Shown here: one piece after another, positions 17,799-25,913 of the stretch
Layout: the number at the start of each line of letters is the position of its first letter
How positions within the stretch are numbered: position 1 is the first letter of the stretch
DNA from: Paraburkholderia podalyriae
Lineage (GTDB): Bacteria; Pseudomonadota; Gammaproteobacteria; Burkholderiales; Burkholderiaceae
DNA: 35,223 nucleotides
Direction of reading: 5' to 3'
Assembly: GCF_014397785.1 (NCBI RefSeq)
Contig: NZ_VZQQ01000060.1
Location: forward strand, 1 to 35,223
Notes under the pieces: generated by a model
What the model saw: the letters and a program-made list of their open reading frames with translations, nothing else
What the model was told of the DNA's origin: nothing
The model's database searches: none
Translations under genes and position numbers: made by a program

Positions 17799-19223
17799 AT
17801 GAGCATACTGATTCGCAACGCAGCCGCCATCATGACCGGCGGCGACGGCAGCGCCGAAGAACCGGCGCGCGTCGACGGACCGGACATCCGCATCGAAGGC
17901 GAGACGATCGCAGCGATTGGCAGGCTCGCGCCGCGCGAAGGCGAGACGATCGTCGATGCCACCGATTGCGTGGTCTATCCGGCGTGGGTCAACACGCATC
18001 ATCATCTTTTCCAGTCGCTGCTCAAGGGCGATCCTGCGGGACTCAACGCCTCCCTCACGCCATGGCTCGCCGCGACGCCATATCGCTTTCGCGCGCTCTT
18101 CGATGAGAAGCGCTTCCGCCTCGCTGCCCGCATCGGGTTGATCGAACTGATGCGCTCGGGATGCACGACGGTCGCGGACCACAACTACCTGTACTACCCG
18201 GGCATGCCGTTCGACAGTTCGGCGATCCTCTTCGACGAAGCGGACAAGCTCGGCCTGCGCTTCGTGCTGCTGCGCGGCGGTGCGACGCGCACGCGCCAGC
18301 TCGAAGCCGAGTTGCCGACCGCGCTTCGGCCCGAATCGCTCGATGCATATATCGCCGATATCGAGCGGCTGGCATCGACTTATCACGATGCCTCGCCGCG
18401 CGCGATGCGTCGTGTCGCGATGGCGCCGACCACCGTGCTCTATTCGATCTCGCCGCACGAGATGCGCGAGATCGCCCGCGTCGCGCGCAGGCTCGGCTTG
18501 AGGATGCACAGTCATCTGTCGGAGACGGTTGGCTATCAGGACAGCGCGAAGGCGATGCATGGCGCGACGCCCGTCGAGTTCTGCGGCGAATACGACTGGC
18601 TCGGCGACGATGTCTGGTACGCGCATCTTGTCAAGCTCGATGCGCGCGAGATCGCGCTGCTCGCCGAGACCGGGACCGGGGTCGCGCATTGTCCGCAATC
18701 GAACGGGCGGCTCGGCAGCGGCATTGCGCCGGTGCGCCAGATGGCGGACGCGGGCGTGCCGGTGTCGATCGGCGTCGATGGCGCGGCGTCCAACGAAGCC
18801 GCCGACATGATCTCCGAGGTCCACATGGCGTGGCTCGCGCAGCGCGCGCGGCGCGGCATGGCGGCGCAACCTGTCTATCGCGGCGGCACGTTCGAAGGCG
18901 GCGCCGACGTCGCTTCGGTGGAAGAGGTCGTGCACTGGGGGACGGCGGGTGGCGCGCGCGTGCTTGGGCTCCAAGGCGTCGGGCGGATTGCGCCGGGCTA
19001 CTCGGCCGATATCGCCGTGTACCGGCTCGACGATCCCCGCTACTTCGGCCTGCACGATCCGGCGATCGGACCGGTTGCGTCGGGTGGACGGCCGACGGTC
19101 GCGGCACTATTCTCGGCCGGACGCTGCGTGGTGGAGGACGATGCCGTGGCGAATGTCGATCTCGGCGAACTGCGACGGCAAGCGCTGGCCGAGGTCAGCG
19201 GGATGCTGGCAGAAGTGGCGTAA
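17799..19223 (+). CDS. Zn amidohydrolase, 8-oxoguanine deaminase/TrzN-like
   Basis: A 474-residue metal-dependent deaminase or chlorohydrolase of the amidohydrolase superfamily. Metal ligands His67 and His69 in NTHHH, His237/His239 in MHSHLSE (with Glu242 of the HxxE motif), and Asp327 in GVDGAASNE. The block VAHCPQSNGRLGSGIAPV is typical of proteins annotated as 8-oxoguanine deaminase and of the s-triazine hydrolases AtzA/TrzN. The beta-sandwich halves at both ends (SILIRNAAAIMTG; SADIAVYRLDDPRY) are complete. Ten bases separate it from the permease stop. The exact substrate (8-oxoguanine, isoguanine, triazine or another aminopurine-like ring) cannot be read from sequence. Its last 29 bases overlap a convergent LysR remnant. 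Confidence 0.92.
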   Translation: MSILIRNAAAIMTGGDGSAEEPARVDGPDIRIEGETIAAIGRLAPREGETIVDATDCVVYPAWVNTHHHLFQSLLKGDPAGLNASLTPWLAATPYRFRALFDEKRFRLAARIGLIELMRSGCTTVADHNYLYYPGMPFDSSAILFDEADKLGLRFVLLRGGATRTRQLEAELPTALRPESLDAYIADIERLASTYHDASPRAMRRVAMAPTTVLYSISPHEMREIARVARRLGLRMHSHLSETVGYQDSAKAMHGATPVEFCGEYDWLGDDVWYAHLVKLDAREIALLAETGTGVAHCPQSNGRLGSGIAPVRQMADAGVPVSIGVDGAASNEAADMISEVHMAWLAQRARRGMAAQPVYRGGTFEGGADVASVEEVVHWGTAGGARVLGLQGVGRIAPGYSADIAVYRLDDPRYFGLHDPAIGPVASGGRPTVAALFSAGRCVVEDDAVANVDLGELRRQALAEVSGMLAEVA

Positions 19224-19350
19224 CGGCGGCCCCCGACTGCATCAAGAACTCCCGGAACGCGTTAGCGACGTGAGGCAGGCGCCGCTCCGACATATGCGCG
19301 ACATGCCACCCTCGCTCAATCGGTGTGGACGGCACGGAAAGCCTCGTTAG
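19195..19350 (-). pseudogene. C-terminal fragment of a LysR-type regulator
   Basis: The minus-strand frame reads TPIERGWHVAHMSERRLPHV then ANAFREFLMQSG and stops at 19195-19197. This is the end of the LysR substrate-binding domain (CbbR-like: last strand then the terminal helix AxxFxxFL). Upstream of about 19350 similarity ends, so helix-turn-helix and most of the effector domain are lost. It may be what is left of the regulator of the deaminase/oxygenase operon. Confidence 0.65.
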
Positions 19351-19410
19351 GAGTCCAGCCTGGCGCCAATGCGCAACGTGCCGCCCAGTTCGCCGCGCAG
19401 CGCCGCCACT

Positions 19411-19643
19411 TGCTCGCCTGTGACGCGTCGAGCCATCAGATCGACTACGCCTTTCATGCGAAATAGAACCACATCCGTTTCGAGCAGGGCGCGCTATCGA
19501 TATCGAGCATCGATCGCGGCAGCCGCGAGATCGTCATAGCCGGGACGACAGACGGCCGCCCAATTCTGCCGCGCAGGACGCTCGCATCCGATACGCTCGT
19601 GCTCGCGCCTGGCAGCGCTTATGATCAGTTTTATCGTGGTTAG
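19411..19643 (+). pseudogene. Probable fragment of a type II NADH dehydrogenase
   Basis: The plus-strand frame reads SSHQIDYAFHAK, a TAG, then NHIRFEQGALSI, SSIDRGSREIVIAG, RPILPRRTLASDTLVLAPGS and stops in FYRG. The order (IDY...; xRFxxG; IDRxxREIVxA; RTLxxDTLVxAxGS) matches the FAD-binding region of NDH-2 enzymes. A stop codon inside and truncation at both ends make it a relic. The call rests on motif memory and needs a search. Nothing is recognisable in 19644-19808. Confidence 0.5.
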
Positions 19644-19808
19644 ATGAGTCAAGGTCGGCGACGTCTCTGTTTGACCCTGACGTTCCCTTCGATCAGCGGT
19701 GACCTCTACGGCCGTTTCTAAGGACGACTCGACGTCTGAATGTCCGAGCGACGGTGCGAGCGAATGGCGCCTCCTGGCCGCATGCCGCCCCAGAGAAATA
19801 TCGGCAAG

Positions 19809-22800
19809 TCAATCCTTCTTTCGTCTTTCGATTTCCTGTCTCACACGTTCGATTTCAAGCCGTTTGGCTTCCTTTGTTCCCCATCGTGGCGCTCTGTTCT
19901 GGGTGGCTTCGGCGGCTGCACGAATGCGTGCTTTGGCAGCAAGTTGATTGGCTCTGCGGTCGTCCAACTCCCTCATTTTGACCGCTTGCCGCTCGGCGAA
20001 GCGTTCAGCCGCGATGGGTGTGGTTCGTTCAGGTAGTCCGGCAAGGACCACAAGCTTGTCGATATTGTTCCAGGTGCTGATCCAGCCGTCGTTGTAGGCA
20101 AACTCACTAATCAACGGGAGGTTGAGTGCCGTGTAGATCGGGACCCAGTTTTCTTCTTCGCCCTGGCGGCGACGCACAGCGAGTTTGGGATTGAACTGGT
20201 ACCGCCCGGTGGATACGCGCAGAAACAGGGATCTATTGTAGGCATAGTCCCTGTCGATTTCGTTCCTCGCCAGCACGCCAGAAAGATGCTGGCGCTTGTT
20301 GCGCTCTGGCCGCGCGATGTTAGCGGGTAAGTGTTGCCAGGCATCGAGGATGATTTGGGTCTGGAACGCGCTGTCTGCATTGCCTCGTATCTTGCTGAAT
20401 CGGGCTTTGAACAATACCCACAGGGTCTGGAACAGAAAGTATTCAGATAGATGCCGGTCGATGCGGACCAAGCGATCACCCGCTCTGACATCAATGCAGG
20501 GCGGAGCCAGGCAATCATAGATTGCCGCCAGCGGGCCAGCAGCGAACTTTGCATCGCCAAATGCCTGACGCAAAGCCCAGTGCAGGGCATTGTGACCATA
20601 GTGATCGACGGCATCGCGGTCGGCACCGCGCTCCAGCAGGGCTTCCACCAGCGCCACATTTCCTGCAGCAGCTGCGGCCATCAGCGGCGTCTGGTTCATT
20701 GGCAGACGATGATCGACGCCATGGTGGTCACACTGCCTGAGAATGTCCTTGAAGCGGTTGGCGAAGAAAGGGACGTAGCTCTTGCGGGCGAACACCGCGC
20801 GCTGTTGATCAAAGGTTCGTGCCTGCTCGAATTTCGCCTCGACTGCCAGCCACTCGGCGAGCTGCGGTTCATCGAAGCAGGTGGCATAGTCAAAGAGTTG
20901 CTGCTTGCCCTTGTTGCCCGGAGACTGCTCGCGGAAGACCTTGATCAGCAGTTCCCTGACCTTGGCCTCATCGAACACCGGCCACGGCACCGGGACCTGC
21001 TTCAAGATGGTGCGGCGGATGGCCTCCGCCTGCTCCTGCTTGCCCTGCAGGTCGAGTTTGCGTGCTTCCTTCTGCCAGTCTTCGAGCGTGGATTGCTTGG
21101 CCTCGATCCTGGTCTGGCCGACGATCAGATCCAGCAACCCGAACAGATCATGCCCTGTGTCCGACTCGATCATGTAGATGTTCTTGATGGCGCGCGTCAG
21201 CGCTACATACAGGGCATTAACGAAGAATTTATAGACTTCGAGCGACTTGTCACTCTTGTCTTTGGCGCGTTTGTAATCCAGTGTCTCGACCGCCAGATCG
21301 GTCTTGGCGATGCCCTCGGCAATGTCGTTGAACTCGCCCCGGTGATCCGATATGAAACGGTAGAGCACGATGTTCTCGTATTCGAGACCCTTGGCTTCGT
21401 GGATCGAGAACAACAGCGGCGTGGCAAAGTGCTTGCGGGCGTCGGCCTTGTCCTCATCGCGCATTACCAGGACGGCGAACTGGGCGGATTGGCGAATTTT
21501 CTGGTCCAGCTCGCGCTTGGTGGCGTCCTTGTCGGGTATCAGCGTAACCTGGCCGGTCTCGCCGCCGACGGCCTGGACCAGGAAGTTGCTCTCGCGGTCG
21601 ATGGAGCCGAAGCGCCGCTGCTTGATCTTGAGCAACTGATTGGCGACGCGAGTGGCCTCCAGGCCGTTGCGAAAGTTGGCCATTAGCACGCGCAATTCCT
21701 GCCGCTCGGCCAGTTTCGGGTCCTTCCAGAACAGGCTCTTGACTTGGCTCCAGGAAAAGAAATTGGGGTGGACAATCTGGTTGGAATCCCCGCAGAGCAT
21801 GAAATGGCCAGGCTTCTTCATGGTTTTCAGCACGAGCGCGAGTTGCACGGTGGTGATGTCCTGCACCTCGTCAATAACCACGAAGTCGTAGCGCGGCGCA
21901 GCCAGCGCTTGCCAGTCCTGGGCGACCAGATTCAGGTCGTAGAGCTTTGCCTCGGCCAGCCAGGCGCGATACTTCTCAAACAGATTGTAGAGTTGGTCGC
22001 GCCGTTCTGCGGGAAAGATCGATTGACGCACCCCCAGTGCTTGATACTCGTCGCGCGACAGGACACCGCCCGACCCGGCAGCAATCACGCCGCGAATCTC
22101 CTCGAAAGCCTGGTGGGCATCGACATCCTTGAAGTTCTGCCGTATACGGGAGTACCAGCCCGCAAAGTCGCGCCAGCTAGCCTCGCGTCCTGCCGGAACG
22201 CGGATCGACTCGACAAACTCCCGGTAGGACAGAAATACGGCATCCTGACCGCCATGCTCGAAACCGTTGGCGTAATAAAGGTCGCGAGCACTCTGCGCCA
22301 GGAAGGCGGAATGAGTGACGTAGAGGACCTCACCTTCGGCATGCTTCAGCTTTTCAAGCGTCAGTGCGGTCTTGCCGCTGCCAGCGCTGCCGACGACAAC
22401 CAAGGGAGGTGGCTGTCGGTAAATGATCTCTTGCGTGTCATCAAACGAGATCGGTTTGTCGAGCAGGTGAATGCCGGTACGCTCGGGATGAAGGTAGCGT
22501 AGAGCTTGCGCCTCCCTGATGGCGTCATCAGCGCTGATATCTGGAATTTTGCTCTCGTCAATCGCCGCGCCGCGCAGGAAACGTGACTTATCGTAGGCGT
22601 GATTGGCGATCACTTCCAGCATCAGTGCGCAGACTTCATCCCCGTGGCGCACCAGCGAGAACAACAGCCGGTCGGCGTCATCCAGCTTCGCCCGGTAGAA
22701 CTTTCCGTGGCTCAGATTGGCGAGCTTCTTGACTTGGGCAGCACGGAAGTCGTGGCGAGCGATGGCCGCGGACACCTTGTCGTAGCTGGCCTTGACGCGT

Positions 22801-22835
22801 GAGGTGTCGAGGCCTGTGTATTCGAGAATCTTCAT
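19809..22835 (-). CDS. UvrD-like SF1 helicase with RelE-like N-terminus and ankyrin repeats
   Basis: A 1008-residue multidomain protein. The ATG at 22835 gives MKILEYTGLDTSRVKASYDK; the open frame continues 45 codons upstream but that leader is Cys/Ser-rich and not conserved in character. Residues 1-90 look like a RelE/ParE-type fold (KLANLSHGKFYRAKLDDADR then LLFSLVRHGDEVCALMLEVI). Residues 130-560 form an SF1A helicase core: Walker A GSAGSGKT (149-156), motif II VVIDEVQD (319-326), motif III LCGDSNQIVHPNFFSW, motif IV LMANFRNG, motif V HEAKGLEYENIVLY and motif VI YVALTRA (543-549). The motifs look intact. Around 710-760 ankyrin repeats occur (NQTPLMAAAAAGNVALVEAL, LERGADRDAVDHYGHNALHW). The C-terminus ends in a basic coiled-coil-like helix. 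The gene stands alone among IS debris and looks lower in GC than its neighbours, implying transfer. Such architecture suggests nucleic-acid surveillance or phage defence, which is inference. Confidence 0.88.
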   Translation of the reverse strand: MKILEYTGLDTSRVKASYDKVSAAIARHDFRAAQVKKLANLSHGKFYRAKLDDADRLLFSLVRHGDEVCALMLEVIANHAYDKSRFLRGAAIDESKIPDISADDAIREAQALRYLHPERTGIHLLDKPISFDDTQEIIYRQPPPLVVVGSAGSGKTALTLEKLKHAEGEVLYVTHSAFLAQSARDLYYANGFEHGGQDAVFLSYREFVESIRVPAGREASWRDFAGWYSRIRQNFKDVDAHQAFEEIRGVIAAGSGGVLSRDEYQALGVRQSIFPAERRDQLYNLFEKYRAWLAEAKLYDLNLVAQDWQALAAPRYDFVVIDEVQDITTVQLALVLKTMKKPGHFMLCGDSNQIVHPNFFSWSQVKSLFWKDPKLAERQELRVLMANFRNGLEATRVANQLLKIKQRRFGSIDRESNFLVQAVGGETGQVTLIPDKDATKRELDQKIRQSAQFAVLVMRDEDKADARKHFATPLLFSIHEAKGLEYENIVLYRFISDHRGEFNDIAEGIAKTDLAVETLDYKRAKDKSDKSLEVYKFFVNALYVALTRAIKNIYMIESDTGHDLFGLLDLIVGQTRIEAKQSTLEDWQKEARKLDLQGKQEQAEAIRRTILKQVPVPWPVFDEAKVRELLIKVFREQSPGNKGKQQLFDYATCFDEPQLAEWLAVEAKFEQARTFDQQRAVFARKSYVPFFANRFKDILRQCDHHGVDHRLPMNQTPLMAAAAAGNVALVEALLERGADRDAVDHYGHNALHWALRQAFGDAKFAAGPLAAIYDCLAPPCIDVRAGDRLVRIDRHLSEYFLFQTLWVLFKARFSKIRGNADSAFQTQIILDAWQHLPANIARPERNKRQHLSGVLARNEIDRDYAYNRSLFLRVSTGRYQFNPKLAVRRRQGEEENWVPIYTALNLPLISEFAYNDGWISTWNNIDKLVVLAGLPERTTPIAAERFAERQAVKMRELDDRRANQLAAKARIRAAAEATQNRAPRWGTKEAKRLEIERVRQEIERRKKD

Positions 22836-22997
22836 GACGTGATGCGGACAAGTACAGGAGCAAGATTCTCTCACAGCCGCCTGGGCTGCCAACCTCTCTA
22901 GCAAGTTTCCGGTCATTCTCGAACGGCAGCTATCTGACGGCGGACGCGCTATGGCAGAGTATTTCTTCATGCTGAATGACGGGTTTTGGCGGCGGTT

Positions 22998-23330
22998 TCA
23001 AGCGGTCGATGCAACACAATGAACGTCGGTCAGCGCCGGGACTCCTGGCCACGGCCGTGGGAAGAGGGCCCAGTAAGGAGGCTCATCTATCACCTCAAAG
23101 TCGTACTCCTGCGGTTTGTCAAAGATGTCGTCGAACATCTCGTTCAGTTCCTGCTGCATGCACTCCAGGTCTCGCACGCTCATGTAGCGCCATTCCTTAC
23201 AGAAGCGGTGCTCCCCGGCGATGACTTTCCGGGCCGGAAGGTCGATGAGTATCCGATGTGACATGTACGGCTGGCTCGCCCACAGGGACCCCCAGCGACC
23301 GACGGCGTACCGGCGAAGCGGCGCACTCAT
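22998..23330 (-). CDS. Hypothetical protein (110 aa)
   Basis: The product contains MSHRILIDLPARKVIAGEHR, then KEWRYMSVRDLECMQQELNE and an acidic FDDIFDKPQEYDFEVIDEPP segment; no family is recognised. Start choice is open: the ATG at 23330 overlaps the stop of the integrase fragment (ATGA), while the ATG at 23264 gives the more protein-like N-terminus MSHRILIDLP. It is codirectional with the helicase gene and 162 bases upstream of that gene's start, so the two might share a transcript. A soluble, acidic protein of unknown role. Confidence 0.5.
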   Translation of the reverse strand: MSAPLRRYAVGRWGSLWASQPYMSHRILIDLPARKVIAGEHRFCKEWRYMSVRDLECMQQELNEMFDDIFDKPQEYDFEVIDEPPYWALFPRPWPGVPALTDVHCVASTA

Positions 23331-23515
23331 CGAAGCATCCGCGCGACGCCGGCGCTTGATCGTCCTGTGTCGAGATCGTCCACGGTCAGCGCGCTGAGTT
23401 CGGCCGCCGTGATGCCAGTGGCAAGCAGCAGCGCGACGATCGTTCGCCGTCGAGCGAACGGTGAGCTTTTCCAGGAAGGGACCGGGTGTGTCAACCGACC
23501 GGCTGGCCGCTGCCC
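23327..23515 (-). pseudogene. Fragment of a tyrosine recombinase/integrase
   Basis: The minus-strand frame reads THPVPSWKSSPFARRRTIVA then LLLATGITAAELSALTVDDL followed by DTGRSS before a stop. This matches the start of the XerC/D-type catalytic domain around box I (normally TGLRxxEL with a catalytic Arg); here the Arg position reads Thr, another sign of decay. The rest of the catalytic domain (R-H-R-Y residues) is absent. It suggests that a site-specific mobile element once ended here. Confidence 0.6.
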
Positions 23516-23652
23516 CTATAATTCTGCGACAAACGGGAAGAATGGCGGTTTGGCGTTAGGCGCCATTACGAACAACAGCGCGCAAGATGTTCACTGTGCC
23601 GTAGACGCGGACCAAGGAAAGGAAGGCGGCGCACTCGGCGGAGAGTGATGAG

Positions 23653-24048
23653 ATGAACCCGGTTTGGTTTGGCGTTGTACAGCAATTCGACTGGCAGGAC
23701 ACGCTAAGGGTCGTCCTCCCTTCGAATGTGATCAGCTCAATCGTGACGATCGCCTGGAATTCCCACAGGGATTGGCGCGACTATCGTCGGGGACGTGGCG
23801 TTGTTGCGCTGGAGGTGGCGCTCTCGCTGGAAAAATACGCCCGCACCTGCCGTGCCATGATGCACAAGGCGGGTTGGGCATCGGACGAAGCGATTCGCAC
23901 GGATAGCAGTCAGCCGATCCGAGCCGAGCCGAGCGTTGGGCGAATACGGCAGTGCGACGGGGTTGTCGCCAGTCGATGCCTTCCAGCAACATCGACAGCT
24001 GCGCAGACGTCAGATAGATCTTCCCGCCGTCAGCGTGGGGCCAGATAA
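23653..24048 (+). pseudogene. Orphan protein gene truncated by an IS66 remnant
   Basis: The first ~85 codons read MNPVWFGVVQQFDWQDTLRV, then LPSNVISSIVTIAWNSHRDW, and VALEVALSLEKYARTCRAMM, resembling uncharacterised proteins with an N-terminal hydrophobic helix (VISSIVTIAW) and a following helix RLExYARxC known to me from Burkholderia-type genomes. After about 23910 the frame passes into DNA belonging to the reverse strand of an IS66 tnpB and becomes a meaningless RSSRRQRGAR tail ending at 24048. A ribosome binding site precedes the ATG, so a truncated product may still be made. Confidence 0.55.
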
Positions 24049-24274
24049 ACCGCCCGCGCGAAAGCCGCTTCGCGAGAAGCCATAGTCCGTCATCGGTTGC
24101 CCATAGAGTTTTTACGAGATCGCCGCGACGCCCGCGAAAAATGAACACGTCGCCGCCGAGCGGATTCTCTTCGAGTGCCGTTTGCACCTTCGCGGCAAGA
24201 GCCGGGAAACCACTGCACATGTCGGTTACGCCCGCCGCGATCCACACGCGCGTACCCGTTGGTAGGCCGATCAC
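23957..24274 (-). pseudogene. tnpB: IS66-family TnpB, 3' end lost
   Basis: The frame starts MIGLPTGTRVWIAAGVTDMC and includes KVQTALEENPLGGDVFIFRG, then RRGDLVKTLWATDDGLWLLA and SMLLEGIDWRQP, the well-known IS66 Orf2 (TnpB) sequence. Only the last handful of residues is missing: after WRQP the frame runs on into unrelated DNA until 23732. The ATG overlaps the tnpA stop by four bases, as in intact IS66 elements. The main transposase gene (tnpC) is absent, so the element is dead. Confidence 0.88.
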
Positions 24275-24519
24275 GATCGCACACTCTTGAGCACCGTGCG
24301 CAGCGTTTCGGCGTCAACCGCGCCATCGACCTTCACTACCGCCCGGCCGATCCGAACTTCAATTGTGCCGACGGTCGCGGTGGGCTTCACGATCTCCTGT
24401 TCGACCGACGATGTCGGCGTGACGTTGACGGGCGCTTCGCTTACGACCGTCACCGGAACAAGCTCGGTTGTCGTCAGGGCAGAGCGCATTTTGCCCTCAC
24501 TTCTGGCCTGACGAACCAG
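24271..24519 (-). pseudogene. tnpA: IS66-family TnpA, C-terminal part
   Basis: The C-terminal half is recognised by GTIEVRIGRAVVKVDGAVDA then ETLRTVLKSVRS. The frame is open from about 24519 (LVRQARSEGKMRSALT), but the N-terminal helix-turn-helix part is lost: the in-frame codon directly before it is the TAA that ends the membrane-protein frame. The insertion boundary therefore lies exactly at about 24520. Confidence 0.75.
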
Positions 24520-24954
24520 TTACGACGAGCCGTCCGAATCCACTTTGGCCACGTTGGATGCCCTGCGGTCCAGTTTCATGTACATGTCCGCCGCTACGAT
24601 ACCAAAGACAATGTGAACGAGCGCGTTGACCCAGTTCCGCGCCTCCGCGAACCACGGAAAAAATTGGGTCATGCCATAGAAATTGATTATGTAGACGATC
24701 ACGCCGAAAACGGCACCTACGAGCGTTGCCATCCCCACGCTAGAGTCGAGACTGAACGACACCGCGATCAGGCTGAGGATGAGCGCGAGAACGATTGCAA
24801 GGGCAAAATGGACGATGAAGGCTGCAAGGACAATGCCGACAGAGAACGCATGCGGCGATCGCAATGCGCCACGCCCCAAAATGATAGCGGCGATCATGCG
24901 TGGAGGTTCCGTCAGGCTCTGGCCGGTCACGAGCGTCATCAGAAAAACCCCCAA
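24520..24954 (-). CDS. Small membrane protein, probably damaged at both ends
   Basis: A protein of at least 144 residues with four to five hydrophobic segments: LILGVFLMTLVTG, FSVGIVLAAFIVHFALAIVL then ALILSLIAVSFSL, TLVGAVFGVIVYIINFYGM and ALVHIVFGIVAADMYMKL. No enzymatic motif; it looks like an uncharacterised inner-membrane protein. The frame remains open upstream to about 25085 without an ATG, while a convincing start, ATGAATTATCCGGATCG at about 25085, lies in another frame (MNYPDRLGEKLW...), so a frameshift near 25020 is likely. The 3' end coincides exactly with the IS66 boundary. I consider it probably a pseudogene. Confidence 0.5.
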   Translation of the reverse strand: MGVFLMTLVTGQSLTEPPRMIAAIILGRGALRSPHAFSVGIVLAAFIVHFALAIVLALILSLIAVSFSLDSSVGMATLVGAVFGVIVYIINFYGMTQFFPWFAEARNWVNALVHIVFGIVAADMYMKLDRRASNVAKVDSDGSS

Positions 24955-25216
24955 TATGAGGAATATCGCTCCGGCGATAACCCCGCCAGGGCGGCTGCCC
25001 GCCAGTCGGGCTAACGGTGCGTGAAATGATGGGAATCCAGGTGAAGTTCCACAATTTCTCTCCCAATCGATCCGGATAATTCATTTTAGGTCGAGCAGTC
25101 GATCCTGCCGGATGCAAGCGCGTGGGCCTGCCAAAGCGGTTCCACCGTTTGACGAACTCCCGGCGCGAAGCGCCGCACCCAGCGGAGGAGAGCGGTCCGT
25201 CACGAAAACCAATACG

Positions 25217-25246
25217 CTGACAAGGTTATATATACAGGTCTAGAAT
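25217..25246 (+). promoter_or_regulatory. Candidate promoter of the SUF operon
   Basis: CTGACA (25217-25222) and TAGAAT (25241-25246) are spaced by 18 bases, close to the sigma-70 pattern, inside an AT-rich island (ggttatatatacagg) in otherwise GC-rich DNA. It would give a leader of about 160 bases before the regulator gene. A small GC hairpin (CGGCGC-GAA-GCGCCG, 25161-25175) lies upstream; the rest of 25086-25216 shows nothing recognisable. Confidence 0.5.
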
Positions 25247-25375
25247 GAAATTGGCGTTGGGCCGTTCGCGAAATGCTTCTCCCGGAACGGAAAGCGATTC
25301 GCGACGTGGCCAGAAATCCCCACACAGAACAGTGTCGCTCACTCCGAACGTGCGGATTTCGTTTCGATGTAATCT

Positions 25376-25390
25376 GGACCAAACGGGTCC
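25376..25390. promoter_or_regulatory. Candidate operator for the Rrf2-type regulator
   Basis: GGACC-AAACG-GGTCC is a perfect 5+5 inverted repeat 23 bases before the regulator ATG, in a position to control the whole operon. Its match to known Rrf2-family sites is not established. Confidence 0.45.
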
Positions 25391-25413
25391 TGATTAAAAC
25401 GGGAGATGTTCCG

Positions 25414-25913
25414 ATGTTGCGCATGAGCAAACTTGCCGATTACGGCACGGTGATCATGACCGCGATGGCGCGCGATCCCGATGCCGTCCACAGCGCAAGC
25501 AGTATTGCGGCGGCGACCGGGGTCGCGATGCCTACGGTGTCAAAGGTGCTGAAAGTGCTGACGCGGGGTGGTGTCGTGGAGTCGCTGCGTGGCACAAACG
25601 GCGGTTACCTGCTGCCGCGGCCGCCCGCGCGGATCACGCTGGCGGAGGTGATCGCCGTCGTCGACGGCCCGATCGGGATGACCGAATGCAGCACTACGCC
25701 CGGCCTGTGTATCCAGGAGGCGGCGTGCGCGGTGCGCGCCAACTGGCAGAAGGTCAATCGCCTGATTTACGAAGCGTTGCAGCAGGTCACGCTGGCGGAC
25801 ATGGCGGGCCCCACCTTGCGCGCGGTCGATATCAGCGCGATCCGCGCGCGTAGTATCCCCACCCATCGCGCGGGCGCGACGCCTGCGCGCAAGTCGATTG
25901 ACGGAGGCCACGC

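Noticed and set aside
17733..19055. Minus-strand 440-codon frame opposite the deaminase gene
   Set aside because: Arg/Ala/His-rich product without domain character; the plus strand encodes an unmistakable amidohydrolase.
19351..19470. Minus-strand piece MKGVVDLMARRVTGEQVAAL as a GntR (FCD) regulator tail
   Set aside because: It has a regulator-like look but overlaps the NDH-2-like plus-strand frame and has no further support.
20451..21686. Plus-strand open frame of 411 codons
   Set aside because: It lies opposite the helicase gene, has no recognisable motif, and is explained by the codon bias of the real gene on the minus strand.
22836..22970. 45-codon N-terminal extension of the helicase
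   Set aside because: Cys- and Ser-rich leader without domain character; MKILEYTGLD at 22835 is the natural start of the first domain.
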